From positions 286,191,957-286,255,956 of the forward strand of contig NC_081410.1 in NCBI RefSeq assembly GCF_030272615.1: 64,000 nucleotides of DNA, given 5' to 3'. The position numbers were made by a program, and so were the translations under genes. Source of the stretch: Cryptomeria japonica (lineage: Eukaryota > Streptophyta > Pinopsida > Cupressales > Cupressaceae). Every line of letters starts with the position of its first letter. Position 1 is the stretch's first letter. Below, piece after piece: positions 12,179 through 26,200 of this stretch. Below the pieces are notes generated by a model. It did no database searches. It was not told the DNA's origin and saw nothing but the letters and a program-made list of their open reading frames with translations.

Positions 12179-14359
12179 TTGGTGCACATCGTGCTCTTAG
12201 AACCTTATTTTGGAGCTTGTGCCTCAAAAGCCCTGGTTTCAGATCATCAAAATCAGTGTTTTGAGGCACAACAAGGTTTCAAGATGCAAGCCCCTATTCT
12301 AGAGCGAGTAACATCAAAATTCAAGTTTGATGCAATTGTGCCCTTAGAACCCTGTTTTAGAAATTGTGCCTCAAAAGACCCAATTTTGGAGCATCAAAAT
12401 GGAGTTTTGGAGTCACAACAAAGTTTCAAGATACAAGTCTCAATTATAGAGTCAAAAGCATTAAAATCTGATTTTGGTGCACATCGTGCTCTTAAAACCT
12501 CATTCGAAGCTTGTGCCTCAAAAGCCCTAGATTCAGAGCATCAGAATCAATGTTTTGAGGCAAAATAATGTTTCAAGATGCAAGCCCCGATTCTAGAGCA
12601 AGAAGCATCAAACTTTAATTTTGATGCACATTGTGCACTTAGAACCTTGTTTTAGAAATTATGCCTAAAAAGCCCCAGTTTTGGAGCATCAAAATTGATG
12701 TTTCGAGGCACAACAAGGTTTCAAGATGCAAGTCCTGATTCTAGAACCGTTAGCGTGAAAATTTGATTTTGACGCATCGGTTTCGAAGCATCAAAATTGG
12801 TGTTTGGAGGCACAACAAGCTTTTGAGATGCAAGTCCCTATTCCAGAGCCTGTATTGTCAAAACGTGATTTTGATGCACATTGTGCTCTTAGAAACTCAT
12901 TTTGGAGCATGTGGCTCGAAAGCTCCACTTTCAAAACACCCAAATCAATGTTTAAAGGCACAACAAGGTTTTAAGACACAAGTCCCAATTCGCAAGCTGA
13001 TAGCATCAAAACATGATTTTGACAAACATTGTGTTCCCTAGAACCTCATTTCGGAGGTTGTGACTCAAAAGCCTCATTTTTGGAACATAAAAAATAGTGT
13101 TTGGAGTCAGAACACAGTTTCCAGACACAAGCCCCAATTCCAGAGTGGGTAGAGTCAAAATGCAATTTTGATGTACATCATGCTCTTAAAACCTCATTTC
13201 GGAGATTGTGCCTTGAAAGCCCTAATTTTGGCACATCAAAATCAATGTTTTGAGCCACAACAAGGTTTAAAGAAACAAGTCCCTATTTCGGAGCCAGTAG
13301 CATCAAAATTCCATTTTGATGCACATCATTCTTTGAGAAGCTTAGTTTAGAGCTTGTGCCTCGAAAGACTCAGTTTTGGAGCATCAAAATCAATGTTTGG
13401 AGGCACAACAAGGTTTCAAGATGTAAGCCCCTATTCTTGAGTCAATAGCATCAAAATCTGATTTTGGTGCACATCATGCTCTTAGAACCTCATTTCAAAG
13501 CTTGTGCCTCAAAAGCCCTGGTTTCGGATCATAAAAATCAGTGTTTTGAGGCAAAACAAGTTTTCAAGATGCAAGCCCCTATTCTAGAGCCAGTAGCATC
13601 AAAATTCAAGTTTGATGCAAATTGTGCCTCAAAAGCCCCATTTTTGGAGCATCAAAATTAATTTTTGGAGTCACAACAAAGTTTCAAGATGTAAGTCCCA
13701 ATTATAGAGTCAATAGCATCAAAATCTGATTTTGGCACACATTGCGCTCTTAAAACCTCATTCAAAGCTTGTGCCTCAAAAGCCCCAGATTCAGAGCATT
13801 AGAATCAATGTTTTGAGGCACAACTAGGTTTGAAGATGCAAGCCCCGATTCTAGAACCAGTAGCATCAAAATTTAATTTTGATGCGCATTGTGCTCTTTG
13901 AACCCTGTTTCCGAAATTGTGCCTCAAAAGCCCCAATTTTGGAGCATCAAAATCGATGTTTGGAGGCACAACAAGGTTTCAAGATGCAAGTTCTTATTCT
14001 AGAGCCGGTAGCATGAAAATTTGATTTTGATGCATATTGTGCTCTTAGAACCTTGTTTTTGAGCTTATGCCTCAAAATCATCAGTTTCAAAGCATCAAAA
14101 TTGGTGTTTGGAGGCACATCAAGCTTTCGAGATGTAAGTCCCTATTCCAGGGCCTTTAGTGTCAAAACGTGATTTTGATGCACATCGTGCTCTTAGAAAT
14201 GCATTTCGGAGCATGTCACTCGAAAGCTCTAGTCTCAAAACACCCAAATCAATGTTTAAAGGCACAACAAGGTTTCAAGACACAAGTCCCAATTCTCAAG
14301 TTGATAGCATCAAAACATGATTTTGACAAACATGGTGTTCTTAGAACCTCATTTTGGAG

Positions 14360-14416
14360 GTTGTGACTCAAAAGCCTCATTTTTGGAACATAAAAATTAG
14401 TGTTTGGAGTCACAAC
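14360..14416 (+). repeat. Inverted repeat inside M9 (9-monomer class)
   Basis: gttgtgactc (14360-14369) pairs perfectly with gagtcacaac (14407-14416) around a 37-nt loop. The corresponding place in the 7-monomer domain (21391-21447) has gttgtgcctc and gaggcacaac, so both arms differ at the paired position and pairing is kept. Confidence 0.8.
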
Positions 14417-15803
14417 AATGTTTCAAGACACAAGTCCCAATTCTAGAGTGGGTAGAGTCAAAATGCAATTTTGATGTACATCATGCTCTTAGAACCTCAT
14501 TTTGGAGATTTTGCCTTGAAAGCCCTGATTTTGGCACATCAAAATCAATGTTTTGAGGCACAACAAGGTTTCAAGAAAAAAGTCCCTATTTCAGAGCTAG
14601 TAGTGTCAAAATTTCATTTTGACGCACATCATTTTTTGAGAATCTAATTTCAGAGATTGTGCCTCGAAAGACTCAGTTTTAGAGCATCAAAATTAATGTT
14701 TGGAGGCACAACAAGGTTTCAAGATGCAAGTCCTTATTCTAGAGTCAATAGTATCAAAATCTGATTTTGGTGCACATCGTGCTCTTAGAACCTCATTTCG
14801 AAGCTTGTACCTCAAAAGCCCTGGTTTTGGATCATCAAAATCAGTGTTTTGAGGCACAACAAGGTTTTAAGATGCAAGCCACTTTTCTAGAGCCAATAGC
14901 ATCAAAACTCAACTTTGATGCACATTCTACCCTTAGAACCCTATTTTAGAAATTGTGCCTCAAAAGCCCCAGTTTTGGAGCATCAAAATTGATTTTTGGA
15001 GTCACAACAAAGCTTCAAGATGCAAGTCTCGATTATAGAGTCAATAGCATCAAAATCTAATTTTGGCGCACATCATGCTCTTAAAACCTCATTCGAATCT
15101 TGTGCTTCAAAAGACCAGAATTCAGAGCATCAGAATCAATGTTTTGAGGCACAACAAGGTTCGAAGATGCAAGCCCTGATTCTAGAGCTAGTAGCATCAA
15201 AATTTAATTTTGATGTGCATTGGGCTCTTAGAACCCTGTTTCAGAAATTGTGCCTCAAAAGCCCCAATTTTGGAGCATCAAAATCGATGTTTGGAGGCAC
15301 AATAAGGTTCCAAGATGCAAGTCCTGATTTTGGAGCTAGTAGCGTCAAAATTTGATTTTGGTCCACATCATGCTCTTAGAACCTTGTTTCGGAGCTTATA
15401 CCTCAAAATCATTAGTTTCAAAGTATCAAAATTTGTGTTTGGAGGCACAACAAGCTTTCGAGATGCAAGTCCCTATTTTGGAACCTGTAGTGTCAAAACG
15501 TGCTTTTGATGCACATTGTTATCTTAGAAACTCATTTCGGAGCATGTGGCTCGAAAGCACCAGTTTCAAAACACCCAAATCAATGTTTATAGGCACAACA
15601 AGGTTTCAAGACACAATTCCCAATTCTCAAGCTGATAGCATCAAAACACGATTTTGAGAAACATGGTGTTCTTAGAACCTCATTTCGGAGGTTGTGACTC
15701 AAAAGCCTCATTTTAAAAACATAAAAATTAGTGTTTACAGTTACAACAAGGTTTCAAGACACAAGTCCCAATTCCAGAGTGGGTAGAGTCAAAATGCAAT
15801 TTT

Positions 15804-17428
15804 GATGTACATCATGCTCTTAGAACCTCATTTCTGAGATTATGCCTTGAAAGCCCTAATTTTGGTACATCAAAATCAATGTTTTGAGGCACAACAAGGT
15901 TTTAAGAAACAAGTCCCTATTCTGGAGCCAGTAGCGTCAAAATTCCATTTTGATGCACATCATTCTTTAAGAAGCTCATTTCAGAGCTTGTGCCTCGAAA
16001 GACTCAGTTTTGGAGCATCAAAATCAATGTTTAGAGGCACAATAAGGTTTCAAGATGCAAGTCTTGATTCGAGAGTCAATAGCATCAAAATCTGATTTTG
16101 GTGCACATTGTGCTCTTAGAACCTCATTTCAAAGCTTGTACCTCAAAAGCCCTTGTTTCGGATCATCAAAATCAGTGTTTTGGGGCACAACAAGGTTTCA
16201 AGATGCAAGCCCCTATTCTAGAGCTAGTAGAATTGAAATTCAAGTTTGATGCACATTGTGCCCTTAGAACCCTATTTTAGAAATTGTGCCTCAAAAGCCC
16301 TAGTTTTGGAGCATCAAAATCAATTTTAGGAGTCACAACAAAGTTTCAAGATGCAAGTGCTGATTATAGAGTCAATAATGTAAAAATCTAATTTTGGCAC
16401 ACATCGTGCTCTAAAAACCTCATTTAAAGCTTGTGCCTCAAAAGCCCCATATTCAGAGCATCAGAATCATTTTTTTGAGGCACAATAAAGTTTCAAGATG
16501 CAAGCCCCGATTCTAGAGCCAATAGCATCAAAATTTAATTTTGATGCACATTGTTCTCTTAGAACCCTATTTCAGAAATTGTGCCTCAAAAGCCCCAATT
16601 TTGGAGCATCAAAATCGATGTTTGGAGGCACAACAAGGTTTCAAGATGCAAGTCCTAATTCTGGAGCCGGTTGCATCAAAATTTGATTATGATGCACATC
16701 GTGCTCTTAGAACCTTGTTTTGGAGCTTATGCCTCAAAATCAATGGTTTCGAAGCATCAAAATTTGTGTTTGGAGGCACAACAAGCTTTCGAGACGTATG
16801 TCCCTATTCTAGAGCCAGTAGTGTCAAAACGTGATTTTGATGCACATCGTGTTCTGAGAAACTCATTTTGAAGCATGTGGCTCCAAAGCACCAGTTTCAA
16901 AACACCCAAATCAATGTTTAAAGGCACAACAAGGTTTCAATATGCAAGCCCCGATTCTAGAACCAGTAGCATCAAAATTTAATTTTGATGCACATTTTGC
17001 TCTTAGAAGCTATTTCAAAAATTTTGCGTCAAAAGCCCAATTTTGGAGCATCAAAATCGATGTTTGGAGGCACAACAAGGTTTCAAGATGCAAGTCTTGA
17101 TTCTGGAGCCAGTAGTGTCAAAATTTCATTTTAACGCACATCGTGCTCTTAGAACCTTGTTTTGTAGCTTATGCCTCAAAATCATCGGTTTCAAAGCATG
17201 AAAATTGGTGTTTGGAGGCACAACAAGCTTTCAAGATGCAAGTCCCTATTTCGGAACTTGTAGTGTCAAAACGTGATTTTGATGCACATCGTGCTCTTAG
17301 AAACTTGTTTCAAAGCATGTGGCTCAAAAGCACCAGTTTCAAAACACCCAAATCAATGGTTAAAGGCACAACAAGGTTTCAAGACACAAGTCCCAATTCT
17401 AGAGTGGGTAGAGTCAAAATGCAATTTT
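15804..17428 (+). repeat. 11-monomer HOR unit with M8/M5 and M8/M9 hybrids
   Basis: The unit is 1,625 bp. Near 16930 an M8 left part joins an M5 right part (aatatgcaagccccgattc), after which M6, M7 and M8 are repeated. The second M8 then passes directly into the right half of M9 (gagtgggtagagtc) near 17400, dropping one monomer. Its structure differs from the 11-monomer unit at 4186-5812, so the two arose separately. Confidence 0.75.
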
Positions 17429-20400
17429 GATGTACATCATGCTCTTAGAACCTCATTTCGGAGATTGTGCCTTGAAAGCCCTAATTTTGGCACATCAAAA
17501 TAAATGTTTTGAGGCACAACAAGGTTTCAAAAAACAAGTCCCTTTTCCGGAGCCAGTAGTGTCAAAATTACATTTTGATGCACATCATTCTTTGAGAAGC
17601 TCATTTTAGAGCTTGTGCCTCGAAAGACTTAGTTTTGGAGCATCAAAATCAATGTTTGGAGGCACAACAAGGTTTCAAGATGCAAGTCCTGATTCTGGAG
17701 TCAATAGCATCAAAATTTGATTTTGGTGCACATCGTGCTCTTAGAACCTGATTTCAAAGCTTATGCCTCAAAAGCCCTAGTTTCGGATGATCAAAATCAG
17801 TGTTTTGAAGCACAAAAAGGTTTCAAGATGTAAGCCCCTATTCTAGAGCCAGCAGCATCAACATTCAAGTTTGATGCACATTATGCCCTTAAAACCTTGT
17901 TTTAGAAATTGTGCCTCAAAAGGCATAGTTTTGAGCATCAAAACTGACTTTTGGAGTCAAAACAAAGTTTCAAGATGCAAGTCCTAATTATAGAGTCAAT
18001 AGTGTCAAAATCTGATTTTGGCGCAAATCGTGCTATTAAAACCTCATTCATAGCTTGTGCCTCAAAAGCCCCAGATTCAGAGCATTAGAATCAATGTTTT
18101 GAGGCAAACTAATGTCTCAAGATGCAAGCCTCGATTCTAGAGCCAACCCTAATTCTAGAGCCAGTAGCATCAAAATTTAATTTTGATGCACATTGTGCTC
18201 TTAGAACCTTGTTTTAGAAATTGTGCCTCAAAAGCCCAAGTTTTGGAGCATCAAAATCGATGTTTGGAGGCACAACAAGGTTTCAAGATGCAAGTCCTTA
18301 TTCTGGAGCCGTCAGCATCAAAATTTGATTTTGATGCACATCGTTCTCTTAGAGCCTTGTTTTGTAGCTTATGCCTCAAAATCATTAGTTTCAAAGAATC
18401 AAAATTGGTCTTTGGAGGCACAACAAGCTTTCGAGATGCAAGTCCCTATTCCAGAACCTGTAGTGTTAAAAAGTGATTTTGATGCACATCGTGCTCTTAG
18501 AAACTTGTTTCAAAGCATGTCCCTTGAAAGCACCAGTTTCAAAACACCCAAATAATTGTTTAAAGGCACAACAAGGTTTCAAGACACAAGTCCCAATTCT
18601 CACGCTGATAGCATCAAAACATGATTTTGACAAACATTGTGTTCCCTAGAACCTCATTTCGGAGGTTGTGACTCAAAAGCCTCATTTTTGGAACATAAAA
18701 ATTAGTGTTTGCAGTCACAACAAGGTTTCAAGACACAAGTCCCAATTCCAAAGTGGTTAGAGTCAAAATGCAATTTTGATGTACATCATGCTCTTAGAAC
18801 CTCATTTCAGAGATTGTGCCTTGAAAGCCCTGATTTTGGCACATCAAAATCAATTTTTTTAGGCACAACAAGGTTTCAAGAAACAAGTCCCTATTCTAGA
18901 GCCAGTAGCGTCAAAATTCCATTTTGATGCACATCATTCTTTGAGAAGCTCATTTCAGAGCTTGTGCCTCAAAATACTCCATTTTGGAGCATCAAAATCA
19001 ATGTTTGGAGGCACAACAAGGTTTCAAGATGCAAGTCCTGATTCTAGAGTCAATAGCATCAAAATCTGATTTTGGTGCACATCGCACTCTTAGAACCTCA
19101 TTTCGAAGCTTGTGCCTCAAAAGCCCTGGTTTCGGATCATCAAAATTAGTGTTTTGAGGCACAACAAGGTTTCAAGATGGAAGCCCCTATTCTAAAGCTA
19201 GTAGCATCAAAATTCAAGTTTGATGCATATCATGCCCTTAGAACCTATTTTAGAAATTGTGCCCCAAAAGCCCCAGTTTTGGAGCATCAAAATTGACTTT
19301 TGGAGTCACACCAAAGTTTCAAGATGCAAGTCCCGATTATAGAGCCAATAGCATTAAAATCTGATTTTGGTGCACATCGTGCTCTTAAAACCTCATTTGA
19401 AGCTTGTGCCTCAAAAGCCCCAGATTCAGAGCACCAATTCTAGAGCTAGTAGCATCAAAAGTTAGTTTTCATGTGCATTGTGCTCTTAGAACCCTGTTTC
19501 AAAAATTGTGCCTCAAAAGCCCGAATTGTGGAGCATCAAAATCGATGTTTGGAGGCACAACAAGGTTTCAGGATGCAAGTCCTAATTCTGGAGCCGTAAG
19601 CGTCAAAACTTGATTTTGACACACATCATGCTCTTAGAACCTTATTTTGGAGCTTATGCCTCAAAGTCATCAGTTTCGAAGGATCAAAATTTGTGTTTGG
19701 AGGCACAAAAAGCTTTCAAGATGCAAGTCCCTATTCTAGAGCCTGTTATGTCAAAACGTGATTTTGTTGCACATCGTGCTCTTAGAAACTCATTTCAGAG
19801 CATGTGGCTTGAAAGAACTAGTTTCAAAACACCCAAATCAATGTTTAAAGGCACAACAAGTTTTCAAGACACAAGTCCCAATTCTCAATCTGATAGCATC
19901 AAAACACTATTTTGACAAACATGGTGTTCTTAGAACCTCATTTCGGAGGTTGTGACTCAAAAGCCTCATTTTTGGAACATAAAAATTAGTGTTTGGAGTC
20001 ACAACAAGGTTTCAAGACACAAGTCCAAATTCCTGAGTGGGTAGAGTCAAAATGCAATTTTGATGTACATCATGCTCCTACAACCTCATTTCGGAGATTG
20101 TGCCTTGAAAGCCCTAATTTTGGCACATCAAAATCAATGTTTTGAGGCACTACAAGGTTTCAAGAAACAAGTCCCTATTCCGGAGCTAGTAGTGTCAAAA
20201 TTCCATTTTGACGCACATCATTCTTTGAGAAGCTCATTTCAGAGCTTGTGCCTCAAAAGACTCAATTTTGGAGTATCAAAATCAATGTTTGGAGGCACAA
20301 CAAGGTTTCAAGATGCAAGTCCCAATTCTAGAGTCAATAGCATCAAAATCTGATTTTGGTGCACATCGTGCTCTTAGAACCTCATTTCGAAGCTTGTGCC

Positions 20401-20529
20401 TCAAAATTTCTCATTTTAGATCATCAAAATTAGTGTTTGAAGGCACAACAAGGTCTCAAGATGCAAGTCCCTTTTCTAGAGCTAGTAGCATCAAAATTCA
20501 AGTTTGATTCACATTGTGCCCTTAGAACC

Positions 20530-23500
20530 CTATTTTAGAAATTACACAGAAGGCACAGCAATGTTTCAAGAAGCAAGTCCCTATTCCGGAGCCTATAGTA
20601 TCAAAATTACATTTTGATGCACATCATTCTCTTTGAAGCTCATTTCGGAGCTTGTGCCTTGAAAGACCCAGTTTTCGAGTGTAAAAATCAATGTTTTGAG
20701 GCACAATAAGGTTTCAAGATGCAAGTCTTAATTTTAAAGTCAATAGCGTCAAAATTTGATTTTGGCACACATCGTGGTCTTAGAACCTCATTTCGAAGCT
20801 TGTGCCTCAAAAGCCCCAGTTTCAGAGCATCAAAATCAATGTTTTGAGGCATGTCAAAGTTTCAAGATACAAGCCCTAATTTTAGAGCCAGTAGCATCAA
20901 AATTCAATTTTGATGCACATTGTGCTCTTAGAACCCTGTTTTAGAAATTGGGCCCCAAAAGCCCTAGTTTTGGAGCATCAAAATTGATGTTTGGAAGCAC
21001 AACAAGGTTTCAAGATGCAAGTTATGATTCTGGAGTTGGTAGCATCAAAATTCTATTTTGAGGCACATCGTGCTCTTAGAACATTGTTTTGGAGCTTATG
21101 CCTCAAAATCTTTAGTTTCAAAGCATGAAAATTGGTGTTTGGAGGCAGAACAAGCTTTCAAGACACAAGTCCCTATTCCAAAGCCTGTAATGTCAAAACG
21201 TTATTTTGATACACATCGTGCTCTTAGAACCTTGTTTTGGAGCGTGTGTCTCAAAAGCTCCAGTTTCAAAACATCAAAATCAATGTTTAAAGGCAAAAAA
21301 AGGTTTCAAGACACAAGCCTTGATTCTCAAGCTGATAGCTTCAAAACATGATTTTGACAAATATGGTGTTCTTAGAACCTCATTTCGGAGGTTGTGCCTC
21401 AAAATCCTCATATTTGGAGCATAAAAATTAGTGTTTGGAGGCACAACAAGATTTCAAGACATAATTCCCAATTCCAGAGTTGGTAGCGTCAAAACGCAAT
21501 TTTGATGTACATCGTGGTCTTAGAACCTCATTTCAGAGCTTGTGCCTTGAAAGCTCTGATTTTGGAACATCAAAATCAGTGTTTGGAAGTACAACAAGGT
21601 TTAAAGAAGCAAGTCTCTATTCAAGAGCTTGTATCATCAAAATTCCATTTTGACGCACATCATTCTCTTAGAAGCTCATTTTGGAGCTTGTGCCTTGAAA
21701 GACCCAATTTTGGAGCTTCAAAATCAATATTTGGAGGCACAACAAGGTTTCAACATGCAAGTCTTGATTCTAGAGTCAATAGCATCAAAATCTGATTTTG
21801 GGGCACATCGTTCTCTTAAAACCTTATTTCAAAGCTTTTGCCTCGAAAGCCTTGGTTTAAGAGCATCAAAATCAGTGTTTTGAGGCACAACAAGGTTTCA
21901 AGATGCAAGCCCAGATTCTAGAGCCAGTAGCATCAAAATTCATGTTTGATTTTGATGCACATTGTGCTCTTAGAACCTTGTTTTGGAGCTTATGCCTCAA
22001 AATTGGTGTTTGGAGGCAGAACAAGCTTTCAAGATGCAAGTTCCTATTCTGGAGCTTGTAGTGTCAAAACATAATTTTGATGCACATTGTGCTCTTAGAA
22101 CCTCATTTCAGAGTTTGTGGCTCGAAAGCTCCAGTTTCAAAACAGCAAAATCAATGTTTAAAGGCACAACAAGGTTTCAAGACACAAGTCCCGATTCTCA
22201 AGCTGATAGCATCAAAACACAATTTTGACAAACATGGTGTTCCTAGAACCTCATTTATGAGGTTGTGCCTCAAAATCCTCATTTTTGGAGCATGAAAATT
22301 AATGTTTGGAGGCACAACAATGTTTCAAGACACAAGTCCCAATTCCAGAGTTAGTAGCATCAAAATGCAATTTTGATGTACGTCGTGCTCTTAGAACCTC
22401 ATTTCGGAGCTTGTGCCTTGAAAGCCCAAATTTTGGAACATCAAAATCAGTGTTCAGAGGCACAAAAAGGTTTAACTAATCAAGTCCCTATTCCAGAGCC
22501 TGTAGCCTCAAAATTCCATTTTGACGCACATCATTCTCTTAGAAGCTCATTTCGGAGCTTGTGCCTCAAAAGACCTAGTTTTCAAGCGTCAAAATCAATG
22601 TTTGGAGGCACAACAAGGTTTCAAGATGCAAGCCTTGATTCTAGAGCCAGTAGCATCAAAATCAATGTTTGGAGGCACAATAAGGTTTCAAGATGCAAGT
22701 CCCGATTCTAGAGTCAATAGCATCAAAATCTAATTTTGGCATACATCATGCTCTTAGAACCTCATTTCAAAGCTTGTACCTCGAAAGCCCCAGTTTCGGA
22801 GCATCAAAATCAATGTTTTTTGGCACAACAAGGTTTCAAGATACAAGTCCCGATTCTAGAGCCAGTAGCATCAAAATTTAATTTTGATGCACATTGTCCT
22901 CTTAGAACCCTATTTTAGGAATAATTATGGGCTCGAAAGCTCCACTTTTAAAACATCAAAATCAATGTTTAAAGGCACAACAAGGTTTCATGACATAGAT
23001 GTACATCATGCTCTTAGAGCCTCATTCTAGAGCTTGTGCCTTGAAAGCCCTCATTTTGGAACATCAAAATCGATGTTTGGAGGCACATTATTCCATTTTG
23101 ACACACATCATTCTCTTAGAAGCTCAGTTTTGGAGCATCAAACTCAATGTTTGGAGGCACAACAAGGTTTCAAGATGCAAGTCTCGATTCTAGAGTCAAT
23201 AGCATCAAAATATGATTTTGGTCCACATCATGCTCTTAGAACCTCATTTCGAAGCTTGTGCCTCGAAAGTCCCAGTTTCAAAGCATCAAAATCAGTGTTT
23301 TGAGGCACAATAATGTTTCAAAATGCAAGCTCTTATTCTAAATCCAGTAGCATAAAAATTCAATTTTGATGCACATTATGGTCTTAGAACCCTATTTTAG
23401 AAATTGTTCCTCAAAAGCCCTAGTTTTGGAGCATCAAAATTGATGTTTGGAGGCACAACAAGGTTTCAAGATGCAAGTCCTGATTCTAGAGCTGGTAGCA

Positions 23501-26200
23501 TCAAAATTTGATTTTGATGCACATCGTGCTCTTAGAACCTTATTTTGGAGCTTATGCCTCAAAATATTCAGTTTCGAAGCTTCAAAATTGGTGTTTGGAG
23601 GCACAACAAGCTTTCAAGACGTAAGTCCCTATTCTAGAGGCTATAGTGTCAAAACGTTATTTTGAAACACATCGTGCTCTTAGAAACTCACTTCAGAGTG
23701 TGTGGCTCGAAAGCTCCAGTTTCAAAATATCAAAATTAATGTTTAAAGGCACAACAAGATTTCAAGACACAAGTCCTGATTCTCAAGTTGATAGCGTTAA
23801 AACACGATTTTGACAAACATGGTGTTCTTAGAACCTAATTTCAAAGGTATTGCCTCAAAAGCCTCATTTTTGGAGCATAAAAATTAGTGTTTGGAGGCAC
23901 AACAAGGTTTCAAGACACAAGTTCCAATTCCAGAGTTGGTAGCATCAAAACGTAATTTTGATGTACATCATGCTCTTAGAACCTCAATTTGGAGCTTGTG
24001 CCTTGAAAACCCTAATTTTGGAACATCAAAATTAGTGGTTTGAGGCCCAACAAGGTTTCAAGAAGCAAGTCCCTATTCCAAAGCCTATACATCATTCTCT
24101 TAGAAGCTCATTTCGGAGCTTGTACCTCGAAAGACCTAGTTTTGGAGCATCAAAATCAATGTTTGGAGGCACAACAAGCTTTCAAGATGCAAGTCCGTAT
24201 TCCAGAGTCAATAACGTCAAAATCTGATTTTGGTGCACATCATGCTCTTAGAACCTCATTTCAAAGCTTGTGCCTCAAAAGCCCTAGTTTTGGAGCATCA
24301 ACATCAGTGTTTTTAGGCACAACAAGGTTTCAAGATGCAAGACCCGATTCTAGAGCCAGTAGCATCAAAATTCAATTTTGATGCACATTATGCTCTTAGA
24401 AACCTATTTTAGAAATTGTACCTCAAAAGCCCCAGTTTTGGAGCATCAAAATTGATGTTTGGAGGCACAACAAGGTTTCAACATGCATGTCCTGATTCTA
24501 GAGTCGGTAGCGTCAAAGTTTGATTTTGACGCATATCGTGCTCTTAGAACCTTGTTTCGGAGCTTATGCCTCAAAATCTTTGGTTTTGAAGCATCAAAAT
24601 TGGTGTTTGGAGGAACAACAAGCTTTCAAGATGCAAGTCCCTATTCTAGAGCCTGTAGTGTGAAAACGTGATTTTGATGCACGTCGTGCTCTTAAAACAT
24701 CATTTCGAAGTGTGTTGCTTGAAAGCTCCATTTTTAAAACATCAAAATAAATGTTTAAAGGCACAACAAGGTTGCATGACACAAATGTACATCGTGCTCT
24801 TAGAACCTCATTCCAGAGCTTGTGCCTTGAAAGCCCTAATTTTGGAACATCAAAATCGGTGTTTGGAGGCACATTATTCCATTTTGACACACATCATTCT
24901 ACTTAGAAGCTCATTTTGGAGCATCAAAATCAATGTTTGGAGGCACAACAAGGTTTCAAGATGCAAGTCTCGATTCTAGAGTCAATAGTGTCAAAATTTG
25001 ATTTTGGCGCACATCGTGCTCTTAAAACCTCATTTTGAAGCTTGTGCCCTCGAAAGCTCCAGTTTTGGAGCATCAAAATAAGTGTTTCGAGGCAAAACAA
25101 GGTTTCAAAATGCAAGCCCCGATTCTAGAGCTAGTAGCATCAAAAGTCAATTTTGATGCACATTGTGCTCTTAGAACCTTGTTTTAGAAATTGTGCCTCA
25201 AAGCCCTAGTTTTGGAGCATCAAAATTGATGTTAGGAGGCACAACAAGGTTTCAAGATGCAAGTCCTGATTCTAGAGCTGGTAGTGTCAAAATTTAATTT
25301 TGACGTGAATATCGTGCTCTTAAAACATTGTTTTGGAGCTTATGCCTCAAAATCTTTGGTTTTGAAGCATCAAAATTGGTGTTTGGAGGCACAACAAGCT
25401 TTCAAAATGCAAGTCCCTATTCTAGAGGCTATAGTGTCAAAGCATCATTTTGAAGCACATCATGCTCTTAGAACCTTGTTTCGGAGCATGTGGCTTGAAA
25501 GCTCCAATTTCAAAACATCAAAATCAATGTTTAAAGGCACAATAAGGTTTCAAGACACAATTCCTGATTCTCAAATTGATAGCGTCAAAAAATGATTTTG
25601 ACAAACATGGTGTTCTTAGAACCTCATTTGGGAGCTTGTGCCTCAAAAGCCTTGTTTTAGGAGCATAAAAATTAGTGTTTGGAGGTGCAACAAGCTTTCA
25701 AGACACAAGTCCTAATTCCAGAGTCGGTAGCATCAAAACGCAATTTTGATGTACATCTTGCTCTTATAACCTCATTTTAGAGCTTGTGCCTTGAAAGCTC
25801 TGATTTTAAAACATCAAAATCATTTTTTCAAGGCACAACAAGGTTTCAAGATGCAAGTTCTGATTCTAGAGTCAATAGCATCAAAATGCAATTTTGAAGT
25901 ACGTCATGCTCTTAGAACCTCATTTTAGAGCTTGTGCCTTGAAAGCCCTGATTTTAAAACATCAAAATCATTTTTTTGAGGCACAACAAGGTTTCAAGAC
26001 GCAAGTCCTGATTCTAGAGTCAATAGCATCAAAATCTGATTTTAATAGACATCGTGCTCTTAGAACCTCATTTCGGAGCGTGTGGCTCAAAAGCTCTAGT
26101 TTCAAAACATAAAAATCAATGTTTAAAGGCACACCAAGGTTTCAAGACACAAGTCCTGATTCTCAAGCTCATAGTGTCAAAACATGATTTTGACAAACAT
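20530..26200 (+). repeat. Divergent satellite domain, 7-monomer HOR
   Basis: The monomer order is M1, M2, M3-like, M6, M7, M8, M9, with no M4 or M5. M2 starts at about 20617 and next at about 21651, a period of about 1,034 bp or seven monomers. Later units are shortened further: M1 markers near 21504, 22375, 22998, 23958 and 25747 are irregularly spaced. M9 here reads gttgtgcctc/gaggcacaac instead of gttgtgactc/gagtcacaac. The M3-like monomer joins an M3 left half to an M5-like right half (cagagcatcaaaatc), as expected from an exchange between M3 and M5. Monomers are more diverged from each other than elsewhere in the block. Confidence 0.8.
21391..21447 (+). repeat. Inverted repeat inside M9 (7-monomer class)
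   Basis: gttgtgcctc (21391-21400) pairs perfectly with gaggcacaac (21438-21447), with the same 37-nt loop length as in the 9-monomer class. It is the alternative form of the covarying arm pair. Confidence 0.8.
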
